DNA from: Lamellibrachia satsuma
Lineage: Eukaryota > Annelida > Polychaeta > Sabellida > Siboglinidae
Length of the DNA stretch: 64,000 nt
NCBI GenBank assembly: GCA_033239005.1
Contig: BSQZ01000015.1
Span: forward strand, 5,386,001 to 5,450,000
Reading direction: 5' to 3'
In this document: positions 1 to 12,619 of the stretch, one piece after another
Layout: every line of letters starts with the position of its first letter
Position numbering within the stretch: position 1 is the stretch's first letter
Program-made: the position numbers and the translations under genes
Notes under the pieces: model-generated
Databases searched by the model: none
The model's input: the letters and a program-made list of their open reading frames with translations, nothing else
What the model was told of the DNA's origin: nothing

Positions 1-814
1 CTATGTACCAACTTTGGGGATCAGTATCTCATAAATTAAAGTAGATATAAACTTCAAACTCCTCACATACCTAGATATGTAGGTGTGTTATGGATCAAAA
101 TAATTCAGATTCATTTGTGTTCTAACATGTTTTATTGTTAAAGAGTTAGAGACTGTCGTCTCTTTCAAATATCTTATTACAATGCTCTCAGTTGAAGGAT
201 CAAAACTAGAAGTCCTTTTAAGAGTTGCACACACCTCAGCTGCCCTGGCAAGACTGAATCAAGTTTGGAGAGCAATAACATGAACCTGAAAACCAAAGTA
301 TAACTGCTGCTGGCACTAATAATGTTGTTGTACCATGATCTCTCTCTATGCTTGCAAGACATGGATCCTAACAGCAGAGCTTAAAACAAAACAAGTCATG
401 GTTTTCGGCCTATGCACCTATAAGAGTTACTAAAACATAACCATTTGTAACTACAATTAAGAGTATTACGCTAGTGGTTTACTCAGAAAACCTTGTTGAA
501 CACACATCTTAATTTCATGGGCTGCACCATACTATTAGATAACCCTACGTCATGAGTGTGGTACTGTGGCAATATTCCCTCGACAAATGAAAATATATTT
601 GTATACACCTATTCCTATACTTGCCAATAGGATATGGCCATGCTGTTTACATCCAAACTCAACTTACGTACCATATGTTGACCTGGGTTTACTAAAGTCT
701 TCTTTCTGGCAAAATAACACATTTGTTTGAAACTGCATTGGTTCTTTGTATGCTGGTCTCCCTTAATAAGTCACTTGTAGTCTAGGTTACCCGGATTTCA
801 TAGAATTGTGCATA
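1..814. other. No gene recognised
   Basis: AT-rich sequence with only short frames. No domain, RNA gene or repeat stands out. Confidence 0.6.
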
Positions 815-905
815 TGCTTATCGGTCACGCTGGTTAACATGTCAGCCCTCAGTTATTCGGAGAAATGATCAGAATCTCTCACTTTTAGAACACATTCTGA
901 GTAAA
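815..905 (+). repeat. Interspersed repeat shared with 62.5 kb
   Basis: atgcttatcggtcacgctgg ttaacatgtcagccctcag ... agaacacattctga is the reverse complement of 62470-62570 with about 85 percent match by eye. No ends were defined. Confidence 0.75.
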
Positions 906-999
906 CCACTGGTGCGATAAACCACTGGTGCGATAATTTTATTTGCACATATTTAGTTTTTATTATTTCTTAGTTGCATAGCCCCAAACCCATGACTTT

Positions 1000-1256
1000 T
1001 GTTTTGCTTTAAAAGAAGAATTCAATCAATTGAGATGAGAGACCATGACACCAATGAGGAAATCTGCAAAATAGTCAGCCAAAATATCGGACAGCATGAA
1101 GCTCTCCTGTCTGTAGTAAGAAGACCAAAGCTAAGAAGGCATGGCCCTATCATGAGGTCCACTGGCCTGGTAAGTCATCCTCCAAGGCACAGTGGGAGAC
1201 AGGAGAGAGAACTGGACAGACAACATGAAAGAATGGTCAAGACTGGACTGCCATGA
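1000..1256 (+). mobile_element. RTE-like LINE tail fragment
   Basis: ALLSVVRRPKLRRHGPIMRS with shifts gives the RRRKLRWFGHV.RS-type block and then GRQ...W.DNMKEWSRLD, the C-terminal signature of animal RTE-like LINEs. Confidence 0.65.
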
Positions 1257-1319
1257 GATGCAAGTTTTTTCATTAAGTTGTATCCTCTTGCGAGGCAGTT
1301 AGCAGAACTGACTAATCCG

Positions 1320-1545
1320 GATAATTGACGCTTCTGCAGTGGTTCATGAGAGACGGAGTCCATAGCAGGTTACACATTTACCCCCTGTGTGGGATCTTTT
1401 ACTTCCCCTGGCATAGACACCAGATAGAAGGGGACCAATGGTTTTTAGTGTCTTTCCCAAAGACACAGGCAAAGTGGGGTGAACGAACCCTGGTCTCTTT
1501 GAGGGAAAGGCACACTCTACCACCTAGACCTCCGCGGCACACTAT
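1320..1545 (-). mobile_element. tRNA-derived SINE
   Basis: On the minus strand 1545-1475 reads as a tRNA-like head: stem gccgcgg, box A-like gtctaggtggtagagtgtg, box B-like ggttcgttcacc. It is followed by a body containing a conserved tgtctttgggaaagacac hairpin. No anticodon arm good enough for a working tRNA is seen. Confidence 0.5.
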
Positions 1546-1800
1546 ATGCAGATGCAAGAGGCAGCAAGGGACTGGCAAAGGTGGAGACAGGTTGCGAGAT
1601 CATCAAGAGATGCCCCAATGACCACCCGAGGCTATGGAATAGGTGAAGGTGAACTCCAAGTTCCATGCATGCTTAACGCCATTCTGGCGAAGCATAGCAC
1701 TGAATTTGTTTGGTAACTGATAGAAAAGAATAGTCACTACAAAACTGTAATTTATTGTTGCATATGAGATGAAAAAGTACAAGACATTTTATTAGACTAA

Positions 1801-2090
1801 TAGTAAGCCAGTAATTGCTATATGTAGCATGCATTGCCACGTTGTGCAACTGAACACATGTTTTCTTTCAAATAATACATTTTAATTAATTAGTTTAACT
1901 AACACAGAAGCATCTGGAATTACATGCAATAATATTAATAATAGTAACCCAGTAATTGCTATATGTAGACTTAGATTAAGCATGCATTGCCACGTTTTGC
2001 AACTGAACACGTTTTCTTTCAGATAATACATTTTAATTAATTAGTTTAAATAACAAAAAGCATCTGCAATTACATTTCAAAAGGAATAAC
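1801..2090. repeat. ~142-bp tandem duplication
   Basis: Two diverged copies share agtaacccagtaattgctat, catgcattgccacgtt and ataatacattttaattaatt. The second copy has a small insertion (acttagattaag). Confidence 0.9.
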
Positions 2091-3834
2091 ATCATTTGCA
2101 TCTAGCTATCAGTATTTTTAGTAGGTGGGTAAGACTCAGACCTCTCTGCTTGCTATAATAGTTTTGGCAGGGGTCATATTTAGCAGCATGGGGCATAAGG
2201 TTGAGATTTGCTTACATGGGTGTGTTTACTGAGGATGATGTAACCATGGCCATGTTCCCACACTGACATCTGCTATCAGTTGTCAACTGCTGCCCCGCTT
2301 GCAGATAGCAACCACTGTCAACAAGCTCAAAGGTTGACATTTCTTCCATCTGATGCACTCCACAAATCATGGAGAGCACGTAAGTTAATTACGCTCACTC
2401 TCGTTTATTAACAAGGCAATAAAAGTATCTTCTGTACATAAAGATTCCGCGTAATTCTCAAACCATCATCAAACACCACAAACAACAGCAGATATCTGAC
2501 AATGTTTGGTGTAAAAGATAAATATATAAAATAAGTTATGGTCCTGTCAGAAACACCTGAGGAAAACACGTGTGCTACAGCAAGTAGTGTGTATATGCTC
2601 CAGTGGGGGGGGGGGGGGTAGCACGTGCAGGCTAGGTTATATCAGACCTGCCACATTTTTTTGGTGGAAATCTGTATTGTTTTACTTGAAATTCTGCATA
2701 AAGCCGTAAAATCTATATATTTTTCATTTGTCAATCGGCCTATAGCATTTAAATTCCGAATGAGTGTCACCATCTGTGAGACTACAAAATCGACAATAAA
2801 AACGGGACATGTCTATATACATCCCAAAAATGTGTGTCGCATAAAAAATGCGTACAATGTGGATGGTCTGCTATATGCAGTGAACGGACATAGTCAATGT
2901 ATCTTTGAACACTGCTCCCTGCTAGTGCCAGTTTGGACTATGGCTACTTATACTGGCCCATAGGCCTTTATTTTGGCCCATAGTCCAAAATGTTGTGGTA
3001 CTATGGAAAATATCCAATATCTATTAAAAATCTAGGTGCACATTTTGTAAGATTTGGATATAAAAGACACATATCACCAAATTTATTAACTGAATACACA
3101 AGTAAATGCATCACTGTTGGATTTCTGCATCTGATGCCAGTAAACAAGATTAAAGTTTATCCCAAATATGATCTATGACATTTCATTTTACAGATGCGGC
3201 TTTGGGAGCTGTCATTTATAGTTATTTCTAGTTATTTTATAATATCACAACAATGATGATGATAAAATATGCTGCAGTAATTACCATTTGCAATTCGTGG
3301 CTGTCATTTGCCATTCGAATTAGACGTTTCATCGTCCTATTCATACACTATGTATTGAAAACAACTTGAAAATGACAGTGCAAACAGTTCACAGATATAA
3401 AAAAGTAGTGTACGTCACATTTCCAGTTTTCACAGGTCTACACGTTCTCGGTTACAATTTATTCACAGTGCGGGTCAGTTCCCATGTGGGAGACTGGGAG
3501 TTGTCTAGTCATGAAAGAGGAAACAGGAAATCTCCCAAAAAATGAATGCACCAACAGGCAGCTAAGGTTAATGGCAAGCGAATCATAACAGAAGGAGCTT
3601 TATTTCAAGACCAGAAACTAGACTTCTAGTTGGCTTCAGGTCAACACAATGGACATTATATAAATTTGAGTTTAGAATACAAAGAATGTGTGACTACTGA
3701 AAAATCTAGTAGTGGGATGGTAGCAGGCCTGGAAGTATGTAGAACTGAAACCCGCAGTACTTATGGGAACAGCGGTTTCACGACAGCACTACACAAAAAG
3801 TATTGTAGTTTTGTTAATACACTGTACCACAAAT

Positions 3835-3867
<33 letters not shown>

Positions 3868-3990
3868 TATTCATCCAGATGACAGGTTCCATAAAGGTTG
3901 CTTAGGAAAACAAACAACCCATAGCAATGAGCCAGCTCCATTGGCCTGTCATTAATGTAAAGATGATAAAAGTGTTGCCAAACAACACGC
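2091..3990. other. No gene recognised; simple repeats
   Basis: Holds a 14-base G run at 2605-2618 and a (CAT)n tract at 3837-3867. A segment from 2638 starting atcagacctgccacattttt resembles the inverted-repeat element in MYSM1 intron 13 (about 52655-53003). Confidence 0.6.
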
Positions 3991-5315
3991 ATTAACAGAG
4001 CAACTCACCATGGTCAACAACCATACACTTGAGTATGTCAACAAGTTCTCATACCTGGGCAGCATCACCAGCCTTCAAGTAAGCGCAGAAGAGAACCAGG
4101 TCTGTAATTGACAAAGTTACAACTTCTATGGTGGTCCTCAGTGTGCTCCCAGTAGACTAATTGGATCTTTCCTAGGCAGACAGCTTTCTCATGCCTTGCC
4201 CTCCTGTGGGCAAGGAATTTCAATTTGGTTGCCAATCATGATTCATGTCACGCATGCATTGCATTAAACCGAGGATAATTAATTGTCAGATCATAGGTGA
4301 AGTTCAGGGAATGACGGAAGAAAATTCAAACTTCAACTTCTACATGCTATACAAAAACCACCCAATGCACTTACCATAGTCAATCCAGTGAAGCAAACGT
4401 AGCCATGATAATTAATGCCCCAGTAAAACAGTTGTGAAATTCTGATGGTTGCTTTTCAAATTACACAATTGTTTATTGACGACAACATTCATGAAAACAA
4501 AAAATTCATAATTATCAAGATGGCTACCAGATTTGTTTTGTGAAACGTGGCTGGTATGTTTTTGTGTCAATTAAAAATTATGCCAAACCAAGTCAATATT
4601 GACGGGAAACAACCCCAGAACATCTCGATGAAAACCACCAAATTGACACATCGGTGTTGGCGCCACTCAACTCCAGTTACTTAAAAAAAATTCTTCGTAA
4701 ATGCAAACCATTTTTGTTTCTACCAAGACAGTGCTCACATGTGTCAGATTCATTATGGAAGTTAATTGTGACTAGTTTTATCACGTGATTGACTTATTTA
4801 AAGAAAGCATGCGAGTGCTCTCAGGGAGACCTAGCAGAATAAGTTGGGGTAGGTGCTGTGTGCACTAAAGGGCTAAAAACAGAATCTATCAGAGCAACAT
4901 CCTCTCCGTGCGACTCCACGGCTTGGAGTGCTGGCATATGAGGCAGCTAGATACAAACAGACTTGTTGCTGAAGAAATATACTGTAACAGTGTATGTGTA
5001 CTGACCTCAGACCATCTCGAAAACCAAACTCAACCAAACAACAAATCATTTGCATCATCCTGAAACTGAGAAGATGGAAATGGCTCGAACATGTCTTCAG
5101 AATGACCTACCAGCAACAACAGTAGTCACTTGGACCCCAGAATTGAAAAAAGGGCAGACCAAAACATGGAGATGAACAATTGGAAGAGCTGAAGACTGAT
5201 GGGCTGACATAGGGCACAGCAGCAACAACCCAAAACAGAGGGAAATGTAAAAAAAATATGTGAACAGGCTTATGTTTTCCTAGTGATCCCACCTACAGTG
5301 AAGACAAGACAGTGC
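3990..5315 (+). mobile_element. RTE-like LINE fragments in two blocks
   Basis: Block 1 (about 3995-4085): LTMVNNHTLEYVNKFSYLGS. Block 2 (about 4870-5315): HGLECWHMRQLDTNRL, RRWKWLEHVFRM and KKGRPK with shifts. The 0.8 kb between them shows no recognised coding sequence and may be a later insertion. Confidence 0.65.
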
Positions 5316-5428
5316 TGCCTCCTAGGGGATTGTAGAGACACTGTACTCACTAATGCCCAGTCATCCAAGTACACAGGAAGTTCAGTTAGTTTGTTCATTT
5401 TACAGGGCAAAAATACAAATTAATTAAT

Positions 5429-5705
5429 TCTCCACTCAGGGGATCTGGATGCATGCCCTAGCTCTCCACTCAGGGGATCTGGATGCATGCCCTAGCTCTC
5501 CACTCAGGGGATCTGGATGCATGCCCTAGCTCTCCACTCAGGGAATCTGGATGCATGCCCTAGCTCTCCACTCAGGGAATCTGGATGCATGCCCTAGCTC
5601 TCCACTCAGGGATCTGGATGCATGCCTTAGCTCTCCACTCAGGGATCTGAATGTATTCCCTCTCCACTCGGAGGATCTGGATGCATTCCCTCTCCACTCC
5701 ATTCT
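5429..5705. repeat. 34-bp minisatellite
   Basis: About eight copies of ctctccactcaggggatctg gatgcatgccctag, the last few shortened to about 29 to 33 bp. Short antiparallel frames across it are artefacts. Confidence 0.95.
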
Positions 5706-5967
5706 CCACAAAGGCACCAACTGCCATTTAGATTCAGCTGCTCTTCACATGGATGACAGTCAATATCACTTGTTGAATTGTGAACATTTCTTGGTCATAA
5801 CTCATATAAAAAATGTATCATAATTTGCCAGGGTAACTTGCATGGATCTACAGGTTCTACACAAGGGTTTTAGCCTTGTAATACCCCGTGCTGATTTCAA
5901 TATTTGTTGCTGCAAGAACATGACTTGTTTATATTATAGGACATATATAGGCAGTGGTTTTTAAAAT

Positions 5968-6053
5968 ATAAATCTGTCAATCTTTCAGACAGTGTCCATT
6001 CTTTTTTTGAATAAATCTGTCAATCTTTCAGACAGTGTCCATTCTTTTTTTGA
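5968..6053. repeat. 43-bp tandem duplication
   Basis: Two perfect copies of ataaatctgtcaatctttca gacagtgtcc... joined head to tail. Confidence 0.95.
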
Positions 6054-6343
6054 AGGAGAGGATGTTTTCTGCTTCCATCACTGACTGTAGAAGGTTGTAA
6101 AGTTATAATTTACTGTCACATTGAAACTTGGAATCAGGAATTATCTCTAATATGTATCATCACTGTCATGACGTGACAAAAATGACATTGCCACATGTGC
6201 ATTCTGTAGTCCCCTGAAATATAAATGATTGTGGATTTGTGCTTAAAAACTTGTGTACACTCTAAGTTTTAACACAACCGTGTACGTGTACAACGTGCTT
6301 ACTATGTGGGTCTACTATGTGTGTGCCTTTGTAATGTTTACAG

Positions 6344-6459
6344 TGGTGTGACAGACATCAAGTATGTAGTCACTGACCCAGTGTCCTTGTCTATCTTTCA
6401 AAACCATTCCAAGAAACTACCCGAGTCGACAACACGCTCATTGGTCAGACGACTAAACA
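6344..6459 (+). CDS. Orphan candidate exon, unknown protein
   Basis: A 116-base stretch bounded by an acceptor with a fair pyrimidine tract (tttgtaatgtttacag) and a donor (AACA/gtaagt). It is open in one frame, encoding GVTDIKYVVTDPVSLSIFQN and HSKKLPESTTRSLVRRLN. Composition looks protein-like rather than low-complexity, but I do not recognise the family and found no partner exon within several kb. Confidence 0.3.
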
Positions 6460-7550
6460 GTAAGTTGCTTGCCTCGTCACCAGGAGGCACCAGGTTAAAA
6501 TTTGGGCCAGGTCATTTTATTTAAATCACTGACAATTTGCCATTTTTTTCAGATTCTGATCTAGGAAGGAAATAAAAAAAATACTTTATGTGGATGCTAC
6601 TCTACAAAAACTGAAGTCCCTCTATCTGGTGAGTGTACCAGTGAACATTAAACATCAAGCAAATATATGACCTTATATTGCTTACTGACAGTGGCCTCTC
6701 ATCCCAAACCTTGCAATATCTTATAATAGAACCAATTAAGCCCTGGACTAGTGTACTTTTAATTTTAAAAAATGTACTCAATTTTATTTAAATGAACTAC
6801 ATAGTAACATAGATGTTCAGCATTATACTTTGTCAATTACCCAATGTTGTAAACTCTGCTGATCTGGAGAGGTTTCAAATTAATATAATTTACAGTTAAC
6901 TGTTACACAGTAATGTGCATTGACTGGTATTACAAGTGGCAACAACTGTAACTGTAAAATCTGTAAAGAGATTGTTAGTTCCAGTCATCCACTCAACACT
7001 TACCTCAACCTTATGTAACATACCGTAAAACCCTCATTTAGAGCAACATGGAGCATTCTAAGGTCATTCAAGATGATGTAAAAGTGATAACATCATAAAT
7101 TCCACTATTTATATCTGCTGATGGTTTATGACTATTGTTTCTGTGGCAGCACTAGAGGATTATGACCAAGTTGCATGAGGCAATCATCCTTCAGAGATCT
7201 GCCCAATGAGTGCTGTCAGCACTGCGTTATCTGTTAACATTGCACAAGAATAGCCAGGGTCAAACACTGAGTGAACTTTGCCTGCCCTCGGCACAAAGTG
7301 AACAGTTGTATCTTTCAACATCATATCCTGACTAAACATCTGACTAAATTAGGATTAAGGAAAGTTCCTATCAATCCGCATCACACATGACATATTGCAT
7401 AAGGCCAAATAGAAATTTTTCCAGTTTCTGACACTGAATTTGAAGTAAATTTCCACAATGGTGGGATGATCTGTCTTTTTAGACTTTGGTAACTATGTTT
7501 GTGGTACACTTGCAATATGATACATCAGCGCACTTTTCTGTCTTCTTATT
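6460..7550. other. No gene recognised
   Basis: AT-rich; nothing beyond short frames. Confidence 0.6.
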
Positions 7551-9003
7551 AGATGTGTACCAGGAATTTAGCCTAAAATTATTGGGGGCCAGCCAGACCC
7601 CCACTTTTTACAATCTAGGGGTCCACCACCAAAACTGGGGGCCCAAAGCAGTTTGCATGAAAAACATAATATAAATGTGACTGACTTGTACATTTCTGTT
7701 TTGCTGCCTCCCGTTTAAAAATGTGCTCAAGAGCATTAGCCATTTAAAATTATATTATTGATCGAATAACTAATAAAATTTAAGTGTATTTTGGCCAATC
7801 TCGTGGACATGAACAATCAGGGATGAGAATGGAATTTTCAATTTCCAACTGAAAATTAGCCATGAAGTTCTGAAATCCTTGCATTTTAAGAATGTTAAGG
7901 TCTTAAAATGTCTGTTATCCTCAACTTTGTACTAATAACAGTATTAAAAGTGAAATCGATAACTAATAATTACAAAAGCCTATAATAATTTTTAACGGGT
8001 TACACGTAGATGAACATTGTTGGACTCTCAATAAGCCAATGACTTCCTTGTCCACTTGCCATCTGGGCCTTTGGCTTGGATGGCAAGTCTTGTTAAATGT
8101 TGTTAAACCACAAAACATACAACTGAGAAACTCATAACTTTTGGGCTTTGAGTTACAATAAATCACTGTGAGGACTTCACAGAAACAGTTATATATTTTG
8201 TTCACCAATCAGTCAACCATTAAAGAATTAATGAGTAGGAAGAGTGTTATAGTTCACAAACACTGTTTGACTCTGACAGAGGACTGAGTGGCTGTTTGAA
8301 ACTATCACTTCTAGATGCCAATCCCAATCAGTATAATTTGGTCGTCGTATCGCAACCTTCTTGTGCTGGCCTGTGGCTTGGACTTGGTACGTTCATCTCA
8401 TTCGTAGCTTGCTCAACCAATGTTACACAACCATCTGTACAGTTATTATCTCGGCAGCGTTTTGCCTGGCACATAACATTTCATGATATACTCAACCTTT
8501 CATCCACTTTTCCATTTCTCCCCAATAAAACAATACAATCAATAGCGCATTCAGAAAATCGCCATGTGTCGGCTAGCCGCTATTAACATATCACAGCCAC
8601 TGATTGGTTGTTCCATCTTCAGTAAGCTATTCAAAATGCGTCTTGCATCGAAAACATGTTTCTTACCTACTGTCAAGTGGCACTGGATGACCGAATTAAC
8701 AATTAACCAATCAAGTGTAAGCTTTCTTGTGTAAGTTTCAACGGCGACTCACAAATGGGTTTGTTTACCTTACATGGTACAGTAAATTTTTTACTCCCAT
8801 AAAAAATTAAGGTCTCACTGGTAATGTCTCTTAGTCGCATTCGTAAAATCAGGTAATGCATTATGCATTCTAGATGCACCTTCGTAGTTTTTGCTCAAGT
8901 TTAGGGGCCAGTTGGACCCCGTTCGGAACTATTGGGGGTCTGGCAGTGAATCTAGGAGGCGTGGGGACTCATGGACACCTGCTAAATTCGAACCCTGTAT
9001 ACA
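7551..9003. mobile_element. Possible inverted-repeat element
   Basis: The left edge (ccaggaatttagcc...attgggggccagccagaccc) and the right edge read in reverse (cagggttcgaatttagc...cagacccccaatag) are similar. The LINE tail at 7995 lies inside. No clear target duplication. Confidence 0.35.
7995..8105 (+). mobile_element. LINE 3' tail
   Basis: Shares cacgtagatgaacattgt, aagccaatgacttccttgtc and cacttgccatctggg with the tail of the LINE at 58305-58400. No coding part remains here. Confidence 0.7.
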
Positions 9004-10046
9004 ATTAAAACCACATACAATATGACAATGAAAAACTCTTAGACTAAAAATAATCCCAAACCCACAATAACCTCACAACCTGGACGCTACTGAGAACTGA
9101 TCTTGCAATTGCTGGTGATGCAAACATCAACAGATGAAAGAGAAACTAAAATAATGGCCACGTTAAATCATGTTACGACATACACACTTAGCTCTCTGTG
9201 TGTACGTACATGCATGCATGCATGAATGCATGCATATACATATGCATAATCTACCCCATTGTTTCCAAGTATTCTATTCTCATGTACTCAAAAACGATGT
9301 ACCTGAAACAGGTCATGAATACCAGTTATTTTTAAATCAATCTACAATGCACTAAACTCTGTATCATAATACTTTCATGCTGATAAACCAGGAACTGTAG
9401 CTTTAACCTCTCAGCAGGGAAAGTCCACGAATGAGACAGTGCGTTGATGTTGCCGTGCCATACTTCCGATGAAGATTTCGGTTATCATATGCACGCGGTT
9501 CACCACTAGTTCACTTTCACTACTAGGCGCTTATTCGTCCTGTTGTCTAATTCCTAGGTTTTCATCCAGAGTAAACCAGTCATTGCTGATTAGATGCATG
9601 TTTACATTACTCCTGCTATCTCCAGTGCCATCCCGTTGCATCATTCTACAAACAGCCATGGAAACGTCTTCCAAACTAACGCGTGCTCCAGTGCTGCCAC
9701 ACAGTGGACTAGGATGGCATAACTAACAATGGGCCTTTCTGGAAGCGGATTACCATGACAACATCTAAACCGATGTCAAAAGAGTCACTTACTGGGTATA
9801 ATCTAGGACTGGAACATGAAATCTATTGGTTAGAAACTGTAGTAAGGTAATGGCGAGACCAACCATTGCTCTGGGTATACATTTTCAAACAACTTATTAC
9901 ACAATTTTTAAGTTAATTTTTTTAACCATAAGTCTATAGCTAATAAAATGCAGATTTGTTATAAAAAAACATTTAGGTTACATATAATCAATCATATATT
10001 ACGTGACAGGTGTGCATGTGTGATACATTACATAGCCTTAAATACC
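8850..10046. other. No gene recognised
   Basis: 8850-9003 overlaps the right end of the possible inverted-repeat element. A catgcatg-rich patch lies at 9210-9245. 9417-9720 is somewhat GC-richer with weak open frames on both strands but no recognised motif. Confidence 0.5.
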
Positions 10047-10054
10047 TCAATATT

Positions 10055-11404
10055 TAGGGTTGACTAGTTTTACTTTAATTTTGCACTTGAGTAAAAGTAA
10101 TTCACCTAAAAACTACTTGAGTAACAGTAAAATTACCGAGGTCTTTTTGTCGACCTGTTCCACTGGGGTATGGGAGGAGCTAGATTGTACAACAGGATAT
10201 GTATACGCAGGTGTGATTGTATCTGAATTGGTAGAGGGTCAGTCCAGTACTAGTAGTAGCCTCTCAGGGAAACTGGTAATACAACCTAGCACTGCCCATA
10301 GTAAAATGAACAAAGACATTTGATGCCTAGCTGATGAAGCCATCTGGCTTGTGAACCCCCACCTTCTCATGTCTACCCAGACATGTCTTATCAGCTCACA
10401 CAAACATTGAAACAACAGGCTTTAGTAGCTAGCTATGTTGGTTACCTGGTACCAGCTGGGGCTAGAAATGATTAGAAGACAGACCAGTGCAATAGAGGAG
10501 TGTTGTTGCTAATTGCAATTAAAAGTGACCTGTCAGGGCCCCTGTCCCTGTCTTTGATATTATTTATGGGTCAGGTTGGATAAGCCATTGCTGGGGAAAG
10601 ATGCTGCCAAATGGCAGAGTATCAATTCTTTACTGTTTAGTTCTGTAGAGTAATAATTATTATGCATTTATTAAACATCTCAATATTAATTTTATTTGTG
10701 AAAGTAAAATGCTGTTTAATGCTGATGTAAGCCGGTAAGGCCGTTGCTGACAATGCCAATGGGCGAAAATCGGTTCTCGTTTTCGATCCACGATGTGCGT
10801 TCGCTCACGAATATCAGAATTGTGTCAGTGTATGTGGTTATCAATACATTGTCGCAATTGCAAATTTTAATATTTATAATACGTATTGGAAACTTACTGA
10901 TTAATAGTTTATATGGTGCAACGGAGACATTTGCATCGTGGTTTGATATAGCGTTCAAGCATTGTGTGCTCGAAGTGACATTTCATGTCAATGGCCTTGA
11001 CCTGACCTACGCCAATATTTGGCAGATTTCGTTCACTGACGTAGATATAAAACAATAGTTGCGTCGATTTCCCGAAGAGAGGTTTGCATGCAAATATGAT
11101 CGCGAACTGGCATACGATTAAATAATATTAATAGCTTTTGGCCTGGTGACTATGAACCGTTTTTGAAATGTCATTGATGGTGGAGTGCCACCGGCAGCAG
11201 CAGTTTTGCCAAAAAATTTAATGAAAATATATTGCGAAGTAAATAAAAGTAACGGAGTAAAAAGTCGCGTTACTTTAAATAAAACTACTTCGTTACAAGT
11301 AAAAAGTATTTAGTCAAAATTGTACTTCGTTACACGCCAATTACTTGAAATAACTACTCAAGTATTGTAATGAAGTACTTTTACTTTGTTACATACCAAC
11401 CCTG
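10055..11404. mobile_element. hAT-like non-autonomous element with 8-bp target duplication
   Basis: A 1350-bp element flanked by perfect TCAATATT copies (10047-10054 and 11405-11412). The ends are inverted: TAGGGTTG on the left and the reverse complement of CAGGGTTGG on the right. Subterminal regions repeat acttgagtaaaagtaa-type words in both directions. The 8-bp duplication and CAGGG-type ends fit hAT. No transposase frame was recognised. Confidence 0.78.
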
Positions 11405-11467
11405 TCAATATTGCAGCTTGCAAATAATCTATTTCTTTCATGTATTTTATTCACACATTAATATAGT

Positions 11468-12414
11468 GAACAGGGCATAGTGCATGCGCCTTCACATACA
11501 AAGAACAGGGCATAGTTCATACACCTTCACATACAAAGAACAGGGCATAGTTCATGCGCCTTCACATACAAAGAACAGGGCATAGTTCATGCACCTTCAC
11601 ATACAAAGAACAGGGCATAGTTCATGCACCTTCACATACAAAGAACACGGCATAGTTCATGCACCTTCACATACAAAGAACAGGGCATAGTTCATACACC
11701 TTCACATACAAAGAACAGGGCATAGTTCATGCGCCTTCACATACAAAGAACAGGGCATAGTTCATGCACCTTCACATACAAAGAACATGGCATAGTTCAT
11801 GCACCTTCACATACAAAGAACAGGGCATAGTTCATACACCTTCACATACAAAGAACAGGGCATAATTCATGCACCTTCACATACAAAGAACATGGCATAG
11901 TTCATGCACCTTCACATACAAAGAACAGGGCATAGTTCATACACCTTCACATACAAAGAACAGGGCATAATTCATGCACCTTCACATACAAAGAACAGGG
12001 CATAGTTCATACACCTTCACATACAAAGAACAGGGCATAGTTCATGCACCTTCACATACAAAGAACAGGGCATAGTTCATGCACCTTCACATACAAAGAA
12101 CAGGGCATAGTTCATGCACCTTCACATACAAAGAACAGGGCATAGTTCATGCACCTTCACATACAAAGAACAGGGCATAGTTCATACACCTTCACATACA
12201 AAAACAGGGCATAATTCATGCACCTTCACATACAAAGAACAGGGCATAGTTCATACACCTTCACATACAAAGAACAGGGCATAGTTCATGCACCTTCACA
12301 TACAAGGAACATGGCACAGTTCATGCACTTTCACATATAAAGAACATGGCATAGTTCATGCACCTTCACATACAAAGAACAGGGCATAATTCATGCACCT
12401 TCACATACAAAGAA
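11468..12414. repeat. 35-bp minisatellite, about 27 copies
   Basis: Unit aagaacagggcatagttcat followed by gcaccttcacataca. Copies differ by point changes (gcacc/gcgcc/acacc; cagggc/catggc). There are no unique spacers between units, so it is not a CRISPR array. Confidence 0.97.
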
Positions 12415-12619
12415 ATCAAAAACATTAAAGCAATTTTCAGGGACTTTTCACATTAAAAACTAACATCTCTCCACATACCCAGGGGTACGATACAAAGTGG
12501 GAGACAATGTTCTCTGCCATCATCTGAAATTTAGCTAACCATATTTTTGCTAATACATACAACCACATTATATGTTACCTTCTTCCATTGTTGTTTAAAT
12601 GTTGGATAACATATTTAAA

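Noticed and set aside
1470..1545. Functional tRNA gene on the minus strand
   Set aside because: Box A and box B-like words are present, but the anticodon arm is poor and the sequence continues into a repeat body, so a SINE is more likely.
3630..3905. Frame with ten consecutive His codons
   Set aside because: A (CAT)n microsatellite within a short frame with no other protein features.
10716..11058. Frames of 80 and 104 codons on opposite strands
   Set aside because: They lie inside the hAT-like element and show no transposase or other domain.
11468..12414. Regular 35-bp repeats resembling a CRISPR array
   Set aside because: Units are head to tail with no unique spacers, in animal DNA.
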